Assembly: GCF_902459565.1 (NCBI RefSeq)
Contig: NZ_CABPSN010000001.1
Span: 248,001 to 312,000 of the forward strand
Reading direction: 5' to 3'
Length of the DNA: 64,000 bases
DNA from: Pandoraea aquatica
GTDB taxonomy: Bacteria > Pseudomonadota > Gammaproteobacteria > Burkholderiales > Burkholderiaceae
Positions 24,260 through 32,305 of this stretch are shown piece after piece. The position numbers and the translations under genes are program-made. Each line of letters opens with the position of its first letter. Within the stretch, counting starts at the first letter, position 1. Below the pieces are notes generated by a model, which had not been told where the DNA came from, ran no database searches, and was given only the letters and a program-made list of their open reading frames with translations.

Positions 24260-25939
24260 ATGCCCTCGTCACGCCGCACAGCGTTCTCCCTGCTCGCAGG
24301 CTTCTGGGTGTCGCTCATCGTGTGTCTGATGATGCTATCGGGCGTGCCGACCGCGTTTGCACAGACTTCGCAGCCGGTTGCGGCCCCCGATGCACCTGCC
24401 GCCGACCTTCGCTACATGGATCGTCCCATCACGACGTTCCGTGCATCGCTCACCGGTGCCACGCCGCAGCAGCGCGCCGATCGCTCCTACGCAGCGCTGG
24501 ACGCGCTGCCCGAGAGCATTCTGCGCTTGCCGACGCAGGCGGTTCAGGGCTCGCTGGGACAGAATCGCGGCGTGGTCTTCCGCCGCGGTGACCGCATTCT
24601 CTTCGCCTTGCTGGAGGGCGACGTCGACGAAGCCGACAATCGACCGTTCGACGTCATTGCACGCGAAACTCAGACGCGGCTGGACGCAGCGCTAGCGGCC
24701 CGGCAGGCACAACTGCATTGGCCCAACATCATTCGCGGCATCCTGCTGTCGCTGCTCGCGACGGCCGTGCTGGCAATATTGGTGTGGACGGCGGGCCGAC
24801 TGCAAAACCGTCTGCAAACACGCCTTCAGTACGCCGTCGAGGCGCATTTGCTTCGTCGCACTTCGAAGACATTCGACTGGACCGGTTCGGCGTTCCATCT
24901 GGTGCGGCAGATCGTTCAGCTGCTTTTTCTGTTTTTCGTCGCCGCGCTCATTTACGTCTATCTCATCTACGTGTTGGAACGGTTCCCTGTATCGGAACCC
25001 ATGGGCGAGCGTCTGAGCGACTTCCTCTGGAATCTGCTCAACACCTTTGCACTGGGCATCGTCAACGCGATTCCGGGGCTCATCGCGATTGCCGTGATCT
25101 TTCTTCTCACGCGTGCCCTGCACAATCTCATCAACAACGTTTTTGCAGCGATCCAGCAACGTCATCTCAACGTGCCCGGTCTGCATCCGGACACGGCGGA
25201 CGCCTCGCGCCGCATCGTGGCCATCGTCGTATGGGCTTTGGCACTGACCTTCGCCTACCCGTATTTTCCGGGGGCGCAGAGCGATGTGTTCAAAGGACTG
25301 AGCGTGTTGCTCGGTCTCATGGTGTCGCTGGGCTCGGCGGGCATCGTCAATCAGTTGATGAGCGGCATTGTCGTCACGTACAGCCGGGCATTTCAGGCGG
25401 GCGACATGGTGCAGATCGGCGATACGGCGGGTGTGGTGGTGAGCGTGGACACCCTGTCGGTGAAGCTGACGAACGTGAGGCAGGAAGAGGTCACGATTCC
25501 GAACGCGGTTGTCGTGGGGGCCATCGTGCACAACTTTTCAAGTCGCGATGGCAAGGCACCCGCATTGGTGGTCACGTCGGTGACGATCGGATACGACACC
25601 CCCTGGCGACAGGTGCAAGCCATGCTGTGCCTCGCGGCGGCACGGACCCACAGCATCGCGCAGTCGCCGCAGCCGTTCGTGTTGCAGCGCTCGCTGTCGG
25701 ACTTCTATATCGAGTACGACCTGCATGTCGCCCCCGTCAATCCGGCGCAACGTCTTCTGATGCTGAGTGAGCTGCACAGCCAGATCGTCGACGTCTTCAA
25801 TGAATTCGGCGTGCAGATCATGTCGCCCCACTTCGAAGAGCAGCCGGAAGCGCCGGTGATTATTCCTCCGGAGGGCTGGACGCCATCCCCCGCGAAGCCT
25901 GCGTCGGACTCGGGCAAGACGAACGGTACCGAGGTTTGA
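24260..25939 (+). CDS. MscS-family mechanosensitive ion channel
   Basis: 559 residues from the ATG at 24260, which yields a signal peptide (MPSSRRTAFSLLAGFW, core to about residue 33, cleavage at AFA-QTS). An earlier in-frame ATG at 24131 overlaps the divergent gene and adds a non-signal tail. A periplasmic domain (about 35-150) is followed by membrane helices near 155-175, 215-240, 265-290 and 325-360. The pore-lining TM3 is ALGLMVSLGSAGIVNQLMSG-like (G/A packing), and the MscS beta domain follows (GDMVQIGDTAGVVVSVDTLSVKL, IPNAVVVGAIVHNFS). It relieves turgor on osmotic downshift. The length places it with the larger YbdG/YnaI-like paralogues. Confidence 0.85.
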   Translation: MPSSRRTAFSLLAGFWVSLIVCLMMLSGVPTAFAQTSQPVAAPDAPAADLRYMDRPITTFRASLTGATPQQRADRSYAALDALPESILRLPTQAVQGSLGQNRGVVFRRGDRILFALLEGDVDEADNRPFDVIARETQTRLDAALAARQAQLHWPNIIRGILLSLLATAVLAILVWTAGRLQNRLQTRLQYAVEAHLLRRTSKTFDWTGSAFHLVRQIVQLLFLFFVAALIYVYLIYVLERFPVSEPMGERLSDFLWNLLNTFALGIVNAIPGLIAIAVIFLLTRALHNLINNVFAAIQQRHLNVPGLHPDTADASRRIVAIVVWALALTFAYPYFPGAQSDVFKGLSVLLGLMVSLGSAGIVNQLMSGIVVTYSRAFQAGDMVQIGDTAGVVVSVDTLSVKLTNVRQEEVTIPNAVVVGAIVHNFSSRDGKAPALVVTSVTIGYDTPWRQVQAMLCLAAARTHSIAQSPQPFVLQRSLSDFYIEYDLHVAPVNPAQRLLMLSELHSQIVDVFNEFGVQIMSPHFEEQPEAPVIIPPEGWTPSPAKPASDSGKTNGTEV

Positions 25940-25959
25940 CGGGCACCAGCGCATACGAA

Positions 25960-26001
25960 CTGCCCTTTGGGGCAATCGAGGCTGCCCGAAATACCGATGG
26001 C
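25960..26001 (+). promoter_or_regulatory. TTGCCC compound motif, site D
   Basis: Palindrome CTGCCC-TTTG-GGGCAA at 25960-25975, 6 bp, then CTGCCCGAAATACC followed by GATGGC at 25982-26001. The first T of each left half is C here, and the spacing is 22 rather than 21 bp. It lies 20 bp after the MscS stop and ends 123 bp before the YSC84 lipoprotein start at 26125, toward which it points. Confidence 0.7.
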
Positions 26002-26124
26002 GATGTCGTGTCACAGAACTGACACTGCAACGCAGACGCCTGCGCAGGCCTATGCCGACATAGAAGACGGGCGTCGTGCGCCCACCTATTGGTGAGCGAC
26101 CCAATCCACTTTGCGGAGTCAGTC

Positions 26125-26712
26125 ATGCAAACACGTCGTCACTTCGTAGGCGCTTCCGTCGTCGCTGCCGCCCTGGTCGTGGCTCTCTCAGGATGCTCCA
26201 CAACCGGTAGCGCGCCGGCCACACCCGAAGCCAATGCCTCACGCAAGCAGTCCATCGATGCGGCCGCCGAAGGCACGCTCTCGCGACTGTTCTCCACCGT
26301 GCCCGGTTCGCGGGAGCTCGTGAGTAAAGCACGTGGCGTGCTGGTATTTCCTACGGTCATTCAGGCGGGGGTTATCGTCGGCGGGCAACACGGCGACGGT
26401 GTCCTGCGTGTCGGGACAACCTCGTCGGGCTATTACAGCATTTCGTCCGCCTCGGTGGGCGCGCAATTGGGGATGCAGTCGAAGTCGATGGTCTATCTGT
26501 TCATGACGCAGGAGGCGTTCGACAAATTCCGTAATGCCAACGGTTGGTCTGTGGGTGCGGATGCTTCCGTGGCGGTCGTGAAACTCGGGGCGAACGGTCA
26601 GGTCGACACGACAACGACCACCCATCCGGTTGAAGTGTTCGTGATGACCAACAGTGGCCTGATGGGCGACCTTTCGCTATCGGGGACCAAGATCACACGG
26701 CTGGATATCTAA
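26125..26712 (+). CDS. YSC84/SYLF-domain lipoprotein
   Basis: 195 residues from the ATG at 26125 with GGAG 6 nt upstream. A lipoprotein signal peptide ends in the lipobox L21-S-G-C24. The mature part is a SYLF (YSC84) domain: SKARGVLVFPTVIQAGVIVGGQHGDGVLRV, GYYSISSASVGAQLGMQSKSMVYLFM, and VEVFVMTNSGLMGDLSLSG. SYLF domains bind phospholipids and are common as periplasmic lipoproteins in proteobacteria. It carries its own TTGCCC promoter motif (site D), consistent with envelope-stress control. Convergent with the DUF1254 gene. Confidence 0.87.
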   Translation: MQTRRHFVGASVVAAALVVALSGCSTTGSAPATPEANASRKQSIDAAAEGTLSRLFSTVPGSRELVSKARGVLVFPTVIQAGVIVGGQHGDGVLRVGTTSSGYYSISSASVGAQLGMQSKSMVYLFMTQEAFDKFRNANGWSVGADASVAVVKLGANGQVDTTTTTHPVEVFVMTNSGLMGDLSLSGTKITRLDI

Positions 26713-26775
26713 GGGTTTGGCACCCGCTTCCAGTGCGTTAGCTGGGGCGGGCGTCTTCCGATTGCGGCAGTCACA

Positions 26776-26797
26776 ACTGGGCCAGCCTGCGCCCAGT
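26776..26797. terminator. Hairpin between convergent genes
   Basis: ACTGGGC (26776-26782) and GCCCAGT (26791-26797) form a 7-bp stem with an 8-nt loop; flanking CAC/GTG can extend it past one bulged base. It sits midway in the 108-bp gap between the convergent YSC84 and DUF1254 genes and could serve both. No T-run. Confidence 0.45.
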
Positions 26798-26820
26798 GTG
26801 AATGCCACATTGCCTTTCCG

Positions 26821-28341
26821 TCACCGCGTTTTCACGATGTCATCCGGTTTCCAGGTTTGGTCGAAAAAGGCCTGCTGCGGCGAGTAGAGCCGGAAGATGA
26901 CGAAATAGCCCTTGCCCGGAACTGTCCGAAGCCAGTTTTTCTCTTTTCCGGCCGGTGCCGACGGACCGAAGTAGAGATCGAGAGACCCGTCCGCGTTCTG
27001 CACGGGCTTGTCCATCTGATTTAACGACGGGAAAGGTTGACCGTTGGCGAGGCCCGATGCCGTGCTGGCGTCGTACACGGTGGCCGACCAGAAGTTTTTC
27101 GCGGGAATGTTGGGCGGGAGGTGCAGCGAGTAGTTGTTGCCGCCATCGAGGAAGTTACCGTCTTTGTCGCGGAACGTGACCGGATACTTGGCGCCGGCGT
27201 CGACAAGATTGACGACCATGCCCGGACTCGCGGAATACGCGGCGGTAAAGAACCCTATGCGTTGCTCGAGATTCGTAAATGCGCCACCCGCCTGGAACGA
27301 CGTATTCTCGCCAGCGAACACGTTGATCCACTGCCTGTCCGGATAGTATTGACTGCCTGGTTCCTTTGGCGCGATATCGACCATGATGACCTTGCTCATC
27401 TTGAACCCGGTTTGGGCTGCCTGATCGAGGAGTGCTCTTTGATCCTTCGACGGATTAAAGGGCTTGCCCTTCTCTATACCGATCGTATGCAAGAAGCCTC
27501 GCATGTCGAGATCGCTCGGATCGACAGCTTCGCTCTCCACCATGCGTGACAGCATTTCGAAGTAGGTCACGTCTCTGGGGAAGAGCAGATTGGCTGGCTT
27601 CTCATTGGCGTTCGGAAACTGCATCGGCTTTGCGGCAGATTTCTGCCCGACGGGATAGATGCGAGTTGCCTCGATCTGCGCATTCGGCTTGGAAAGATCT
27701 TTGGGGTCGCTGAAGAAGGCACGCCAGAACAGGAAGACGTTATTGGTTCGGGAGCGATAGACGAAAGCGCCCTTCGGAACGCCTTTGGGTTCGCCCTTGA
27801 AGTCTGGCGGCAGCAGCACGTACGTGCCGCCCTTGCCTTTGTCAGGTCCGGCAAAGCCAACGTCGCCGGTCCACGTATGACCGCCAATCGTCGGTCCGAT
27901 GAGCGGACGCTGGAAGAAGTCGTCAAAGATGCCCTGAACGCCTGCGGGCACTTCCACGACTAGTGGGCCGTCCTTGTGCAAATCGAGATATCCCATTGCG
28001 TAGACGACATCCGAATTAGGCGTCGTGACTTGGGTCGTCGCCTTGATTCGCTCCTTCCACACGGGCAACACGTTGTAGCCCGCACCGAAGGTTTTCTCCG
28101 AGCCTTCTTTCATTGCCCACATGTTCACTGCGGGCAATGCCCACAGATAGACCTGCGTGGCGCGCTGAAAAATCAATTCATTGCGCATCGCCTGCGATGT
28201 GCTCGCCGTTGGGTAGTCCTTTTCGAACGCCGAGGTTGCCAGCGACTGATAGTGAGAATCCGGCGTTTGGGCGTGGGCGAGAAATGACGCGAACAACGCG
28301 ACACTTGCGAATGCGGCGCGGCGCATGGCGAATTGGCGCAT
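26821..28341 (-). CDS. DUF1254/DUF1214 domain protein, exported (paralogue 1)
   Basis: 506 residues from the ATG at 28341 with AAGGGG 7 nt upstream. The signal peptide is residues 1-25 (cleavage AHA-QTP). An N-terminal DUF1254 domain (YLWALPAVNMWAMKEGSEKTFG, then TTPNSDVVYAMGYLDLHKDGPLVVEVP) and a C-terminal DUF1214 domain (FWSATVYDASTASGLANGQPFPSLNQ, LYFGPSAPAGKEKNWLRTVPGKGYFVIFRLYSP, here cited in parts) make the standard two-domain architecture of a beta-rich periplasmic protein of unknown activity. Divergent from a second member at 28583; the pair shares a promoter region with site E. Confidence 0.85.
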   Translation of the reverse strand: MRQFAMRRAAFASVALFASFLAHAQTPDSHYQSLATSAFEKDYPTASTSQAMRNELIFQRATQVYLWALPAVNMWAMKEGSEKTFGAGYNVLPVWKERIKATTQVTTPNSDVVYAMGYLDLHKDGPLVVEVPAGVQGIFDDFFQRPLIGPTIGGHTWTGDVGFAGPDKGKGGTYVLLPPDFKGEPKGVPKGAFVYRSRTNNVFLFWRAFFSDPKDLSKPNAQIEATRIYPVGQKSAAKPMQFPNANEKPANLLFPRDVTYFEMLSRMVESEAVDPSDLDMRGFLHTIGIEKGKPFNPSKDQRALLDQAAQTGFKMSKVIMVDIAPKEPGSQYYPDRQWINVFAGENTSFQAGGAFTNLEQRIGFFTAAYSASPGMVVNLVDAGAKYPVTFRDKDGNFLDGGNNYSLHLPPNIPAKNFWSATVYDASTASGLANGQPFPSLNQMDKPVQNADGSLDLYFGPSAPAGKEKNWLRTVPGKGYFVIFRLYSPQQAFFDQTWKPDDIVKTR

Positions 28342-28432
28342 TTGGATACCCCTTGAAATGAAAGGTCGACGGGCGACGAATTAACGCGGGTCGCTAGCAA
28401 TCTAACGAGATGCCATCCACATGAAAAGCCGA

Positions 28433-28483
28433 TTGCCCCAAATTGCACCACAGGGCAATACGGTTGCCCCAAGTACCTATCGC
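28433..28483 (+). promoter_or_regulatory. TTGCCC compound motif, site E
   Basis: Half-site TTGCCC at 28433, palindrome TTGCAC-N4-GGGCAA at 28443-28458, 5 bp, then TTGCCCCAAGTACC followed by TATCGC at 28464-28483. The 10-bp and 21-bp spacings equal those of site A. It is between the two divergent DUF1254 genes, oriented to the one at 28583 and ending 99 bp before it. Confidence 0.75.
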
Positions 28484-28582
28484 TAGGCCGGCGCACGTGA
28501 GTGAAACTGGGCCGGTTGCGCATTGCCCACCTTTTTCGATGGGCAGCAGCAATCGTCGAGTACCCGATAACGCGAGGATGCT

Positions 28583-30130
28583 ATGGCTGAAAGCGAAAAG
28601 GTTAACGCTGTCCGCAGGCTGCTTACCGTGGCCGGCGGTGCCGCCCCCTTGATGTATGCCTCAACGTTGAGCACGCCAGCGGTTGCCGCAACGGCGGACG
28701 CTAAAGCGAATACCTCTCAGGGGTCCTCCAAAGGTCAGACGACGGGTGCGCTCGCCACAACGCTTCCGCCGCCCGGTCTGAATATGCATGCGGGCTACGC
28801 GCAAGCGATTGCGCGGATGGCCTACGTATGGGGCTGGCCGATGGTCAACATGCTCAACCGCTTTGATCGCATCACGCAAGCACCCTACCCCGGTCTGCTC
28901 AACGGCGTGTTGCCTGCGGCCCCACGCGGACAGCTAGCCATGTTGCATGACTACATCGACCCGGCTGAGACGTTCGTTACCTGTCCCAATCAGGATGTGG
29001 TCTACGGACTCGGATTCTTTTCGCTCGATGAGGAGCCAGTGGTGCTTCAAGTCCCGGACTTCGGAGATCGCTTCTGGGTCTATGCGCTATACGATGCCCG
29101 CACGAACCAATTCGGTCATGTCGGTAAGCCATATAAATCCCGCGCCGGTTTTTACTTGCTGGCGGGGCCGAACTGGAAAGGGAGCAAACCCGCAGGGATT
29201 ACAGAAGTGGTTCGTTGCCCGACGGCACTCGCCAATGTCATTCCTCGCGTCTTCATGAACGACACAGCGCAGGATCGTCAGGCGATCCAGCCCTTGATCA
29301 ATCAGGTGGTCGCCTATCCGTTGAAACGGTTCACGGGAAAGATGCAAACGATTGCCTGGCGCGATGCCCCCAACATCATGCCGCCGGCACAAGCAAATGC
29401 AGATTCCGCCGAAGCAGGCGAAACCAAATGGGTGGTTCCGGAAAAATTCTTCGATCAGTTCCCGACGGTGTTGGCAACCGTTGCTCCCATGCCCGGAGAA
29501 GAAGCGCTTTACGCGCAGTTCCGCTCGTTGATGGAAGTCGCAGGCAGGGACCAGGACATCAAGAAATTACTCACCCAAATCGCGATCGATACCGAGCGCG
29601 ATGCCATCGCACCATTCTTCGAGTGGAAGCACAACGGCCTGCCAGCGGGCAATGGGTGGAACCGCTCGACAAACAACGCACAAACCGGCTTCGATTACTT
29701 CGATCGCACCGGCACAGCGAAGTCGAACATGTTCGACAATCGGCCCACCGAGACACAATACTTCTACACCGACTTTGATCAGAGTGGTGCCCAGCTAAAC
29801 GGTGCCAACAGCTACGAGATCGTATTCGCCAAAGGTGAAGAGCCTCCCGTCAACGGGTTCTGGTCGCTCACGCTTTACAACGAGAAGCACTTGTTCTATC
29901 CGAACGATCTCAAACGGTATTCGCTTGGGACGAAGAACAACACGCTCAAGCGCAACGCAGATGGCTCGTTGTCCTTGTATGCGGGTGCCAAGTCGCCCGG
30001 TGGCGATAAGGTCGCCAACTGGCTACCTGCACCGAATGGCAAATTCTCTTTGTACATCCGAGCGTATTGGGGGAAACAAGCTATTCTCGACGGCTCCTGG
30101 AAGCCGCCATTGATTCGGAAATTGAGCTGA
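28583..30130 (+). CDS. DUF1254/DUF1214 domain protein (paralogue 2)
   Basis: 515 residues with AGGA 5 nt before the ATG. The N-terminus ([20 protein letters not shown], Ala-rich to about residue 37) looks like a signal peptide, with an RR pair that would allow Tat export. The DUF1254 domain starts near residue 75 ([43 protein letters not shown]) and the DUF1214 domain near 390 ([25 protein letters not shown]). Homologous to the divergent neighbour, but with different insertions, so an old duplication. The AVNM/MVNM helix and NQDVVY/NSDVVY core are shared. Function unknown. Confidence 0.85.
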   Translation: MAESEKVNAVRRLLTVAGGAAPLMYASTLSTPAVAATADAKANTSQGSSKGQTTGALATTLPPPGLNMHAGYAQAIARMAYVWGWPMVNMLNRFDRITQAPYPGLLNGVLPAAPRGQLAMLHDYIDPAETFVTCPNQDVVYGLGFFSLDEEPVVLQVPDFGDRFWVYALYDARTNQFGHVGKPYKSRAGFYLLAGPNWKGSKPAGITEVVRCPTALANVIPRVFMNDTAQDRQAIQPLINQVVAYPLKRFTGKMQTIAWRDAPNIMPPAQANADSAEAGETKWVVPEKFFDQFPTVLATVAPMPGEEALYAQFRSLMEVAGRDQDIKKLLTQIAIDTERDAIAPFFEWKHNGLPAGNGWNRSTNNAQTGFDYFDRTGTAKSNMFDNRPTETQYFYTDFDQSGAQLNGANSYEIVFAKGEEPPVNGFWSLTLYNEKHLFYPNDLKRYSLGTKNNTLKRNADGSLSLYAGAKSPGGDKVANWLPAPNGKFSLYIRAYWGKQAILDGSWKPPLIRKLS

Positions 30131-30145
30131 GTGTCGTGTCTTCCG

Positions 30146-30403
30146 TCACATCAGCTCGCGATACCACGCCGAAAGCGCGTCGCTACCCGCGACGCCTTTT
30201 CGCCACATGCATGCCGTCAATGCGTCCTCAAACTCCTCGGTGCCCTCCTCGAACTTCTCATGGATGGCGTCGTCCGTCAGGTCGTCCCGCAGCACGTCAA
30301 TGGCGGCTTGGACTGCCTGCCGGGCGCGCTGCGGAAGTTGCGGCAGCAACTCCGTCAACGCGCTGATTTCAGCTTGTACTTCGCCATCGCTCTTTTTGGG
30401 CAT
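30146..30403 (-). CDS. Small acidic helical hypothetical protein
   Basis: 85 residues, AGGA 7 nt before the ATG at 30403. Predominantly helical and acidic: LTELLPQLPQRARQAVQAAI, then DDAIHEKFEEGTEEFEDALTA. No signal peptide or membrane segment. I do not recognise a family. The gene is convergent with the DUF1254 gene (15 bp between stops). The short AT-rich gap 30404-30481 upstream can hold its promoter. Good ribosome site and plausible composition make it a likely real gene. Confidence 0.6.
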   Translation of the reverse strand: MPKKSDGEVQAEISALTELLPQLPQRARQAVQAAIDVLRDDLTDDAIHEKFEEGTEEFEDALTACMWRKGVAGSDALSAWYRELM

Positions 30404-30481
30404 GGTGCATTCCTATCTAAAAAATACGCAATATAGCAATCACTTTTCCGAACATCGGGGGGGATGCGTTCCTGCCCGCCC

Positions 30482-31483
30482 TCACCCCTCGATTCCAAAA
30501 TGACTCCGAAACGCCGCAGGCGGCAATCCGAACTTCCGTTGGAAAGCCCGGCGCATTTGCTCTTCCGACGTGAATCCACATCGGTCAGCGATCAGTGAAA
30601 TGCCGCTGGTTGTCGTTTCAAGCATCAATCTGGCTCGCGAAAGCCGTACGTCCTGTACGGCAGCGTACGGTGAACATCCCATGGCCAGCTTGAAACGTCG
30701 CTGAAACGTTTGCGGCGTCTGGCCCATTTCCGCAGCCAGTTCATCCACACTCCACCGCTTATTCGGGCTGACGGAAACCTTGGTCATCAGCGCTGAAAAC
30801 GCCTGTGCGCCGGTGCTTTCCTGCATCAACAGAGTTTCGCTGAATTGCGCCTGATCGCCCGGGCGTCTCAGATAAACCACTAATTTCTTTGCGATCGATG
30901 CCGCAACGCCGTAGCCGCAGTCACTTTCAACAAGTGCGAGCGCGAGATCGATGCCTGCCGTGACCCCCGCCGAGGTCCAGACATTGCCGTCGTTGACGAA
31001 GATCGGTGTCGTTTCGACGGCGATTCGGGGATAAGCGGCCTGAAGTGCATCGCACCGCCCCCAATGGGTCGTCGCGCGACGCCCGTCCAGCACGCCAGCG
31101 GCCGCCAGCAGAAAGGCACCGGTACACACCGAGCAGAGCCGCCGGACGGTGGGTTGTGCAAGGGAAAGCGCGTCGGTGATGGCAACGTCGGTGCAGGCCT
31201 TATCGACACCGGGACCGCCCGGCACGATGACCGTATCCGCTCGCGCGAGGCGCTCTAGCCCTTCGTCCACCAGAATATCCGGGCCTGCGCTGGCATGCAC
31301 CCGGCCGGGTGTCGCCGTAATCGTCGTCAGTACGTATGGCGGTTGGAGAACGTCGCGATTCGCCAGTGCGAAGACCTGCATCGGACCGACCAGATCGAGT
31401 GGCTGATACCCGTCATAGACAAGAAAAACGACGTTGCGCGGTGGCGGTGACGGAAAAGGCGGGGTATTTGAGATTTTTTCCAT
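30482..31483 (-). CDS. GlxA-type AraC regulator with DJ-1/PfpI domain
   Basis: 333 residues. The N-terminal amidotransferase-1-like (DJ-1/PfpI) domain contains the nucleophile-elbow segment VCTGAFLLAAAGVLDG (Cys near residue 120) followed by THWGRCDAL. The C-terminal AraC domain has two helix-turn-helices: RWSVDELAAEMGQTPQTFQR and ISLIADRCGFTSEEQMRRAFQRKFG. Such proteins sense a metabolite, or are regulated through the DJ-1 domain, and activate neighbouring genes. The divergent gene, 50 bp away, is a lone DJ-1/PfpI protein, its most likely target along with the symporter beyond. Confidence 0.9.
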   Translation of the reverse strand: MEKISNTPPFPSPPPRNVVFLVYDGYQPLDLVGPMQVFALANRDVLQPPYVLTTITATPGRVHASAGPDILVDEGLERLARADTVIVPGGPGVDKACTDVAITDALSLAQPTVRRLCSVCTGAFLLAAAGVLDGRRATTHWGRCDALQAAYPRIAVETTPIFVNDGNVWTSAGVTAGIDLALALVESDCGYGVAASIAKKLVVYLRRPGDQAQFSETLLMQESTGAQAFSALMTKVSVSPNKRWSVDELAAEMGQTPQTFQRRFKLAMGCSPYAAVQDVRLSRARLMLETTTSGISLIADRCGFTSEEQMRRAFQRKFGLPPAAFRSHFGIEG

Positions 31484-31533
31484 TCCTCGCTACCTAGAAT
31501 CGGATCGTTCACTTTCGACGAGAGACCGATGTT

Positions 31534-32229
31534 ATGACGAATGCGCAACTTCGTGTGGGTGTGGTGATGTTTGCGGGCATGACCCAGCTCGATATGACGG
31601 GGCCTTTGGAAGTCCTGAGCGCCGTGCCCGGCTGGACGGTGGATCTCGTCGCCCCGACGATGTCGCCGGTGCTCTGCGGCAAAGGGTTTGCGTTCACGCC
31701 GACGATCGATTTCGAGAACGCCCCCCAGTACGACCTGCTCGTCGTGCCCGGTGGCCCTGGCGTAGACGACGCCATGCTCGACCCGGCCATCGTCGCGTTC
31801 GTGCGGACGCAGGCCGCCCACAGCAGTTACGTGTTCGGTATTTGTACCGGCTCTCTGCTCCTCGCCGCCGCCGGATGTCTGACCGGCCGCCGCGCCAGCT
31901 GTCATTGGCAAGCCGTCGAATTCCTGACGCACTTCGGCGTGATCCCCAGCCGCGATCGAATGACGATCGACGGTCGCTTCTTTACCTCGGGCGGCGTGAC
32001 GGCCGGCATCGACATGGCGCTCAAAGTCGTCGGTGAACTGGCGGGCGTTGAGGTCGCACAGGGCATTCAACTGCTCATCGAATACGACCCGGAGCCGCCG
32101 TTTCAGGCGGGCGTCCCCGAGACAGCCCCCGCTGCCGTCGTCGAGCGACTCAAAGCGTCCACCACGACGCGCCGGGAGCGTCGATTGCAAGCCGTTTTGA
32201 TCGCATCGAAAGCTGTGGGGATGGCGTAA
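31534..32229 (+). CDS. DJ-1/PfpI family protein (isonitrile-hydratase-like)
   Basis: 231 residues, a single DJ-1/PfpI domain. The nucleophile elbow FGICTGSLLLAAAGCLTG carries Cys near residue 107, preceded by LLVVPGGPGVDDAML; the C-terminal RFFTSGGVTAGIDMALKVVGELAG block is shared with GlxA N-termini. The closest characterised class by motif is isonitrile hydratase (InhA of Pseudomonas), which converts isonitriles to N-substituted formamides, but glyoxalase or chaperone activity cannot be excluded. The two DJ-1 domains of this divergent pair (regulator and enzyme) are clearly related, suggesting that the regulator may sense the enzyme's ligand. Confidence 0.8.
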   Translation: MTNAQLRVGVVMFAGMTQLDMTGPLEVLSAVPGWTVDLVAPTMSPVLCGKGFAFTPTIDFENAPQYDLLVVPGGPGVDDAMLDPAIVAFVRTQAAHSSYVFGICTGSLLLAAAGCLTGRRASCHWQAVEFLTHFGVIPSRDRMTIDGRFFTSGGVTAGIDMALKVVGELAGVEVAQGIQLLIEYDPEPPFQAGVPETAPAAVVERLKASTTTRRERRLQAVLIASKAVGMA

Positions 32230-32305
32230 CGGCAAGGCTCGATTTGTTGGCAGATAACGACAAGCGCATCGAAGCGCATACGACACGGCAGACAGGAAGC
32301 GTCAA

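Noticed and set aside
18229-28483. TTGCCC motifs as REP-type or other dispersed repeats
   Set aside because: Copies are single per gap, oriented to a gene, share helical-turn spacing and tolerate arm changes symmetrically. A genome-wide count is still needed to exclude this fully.
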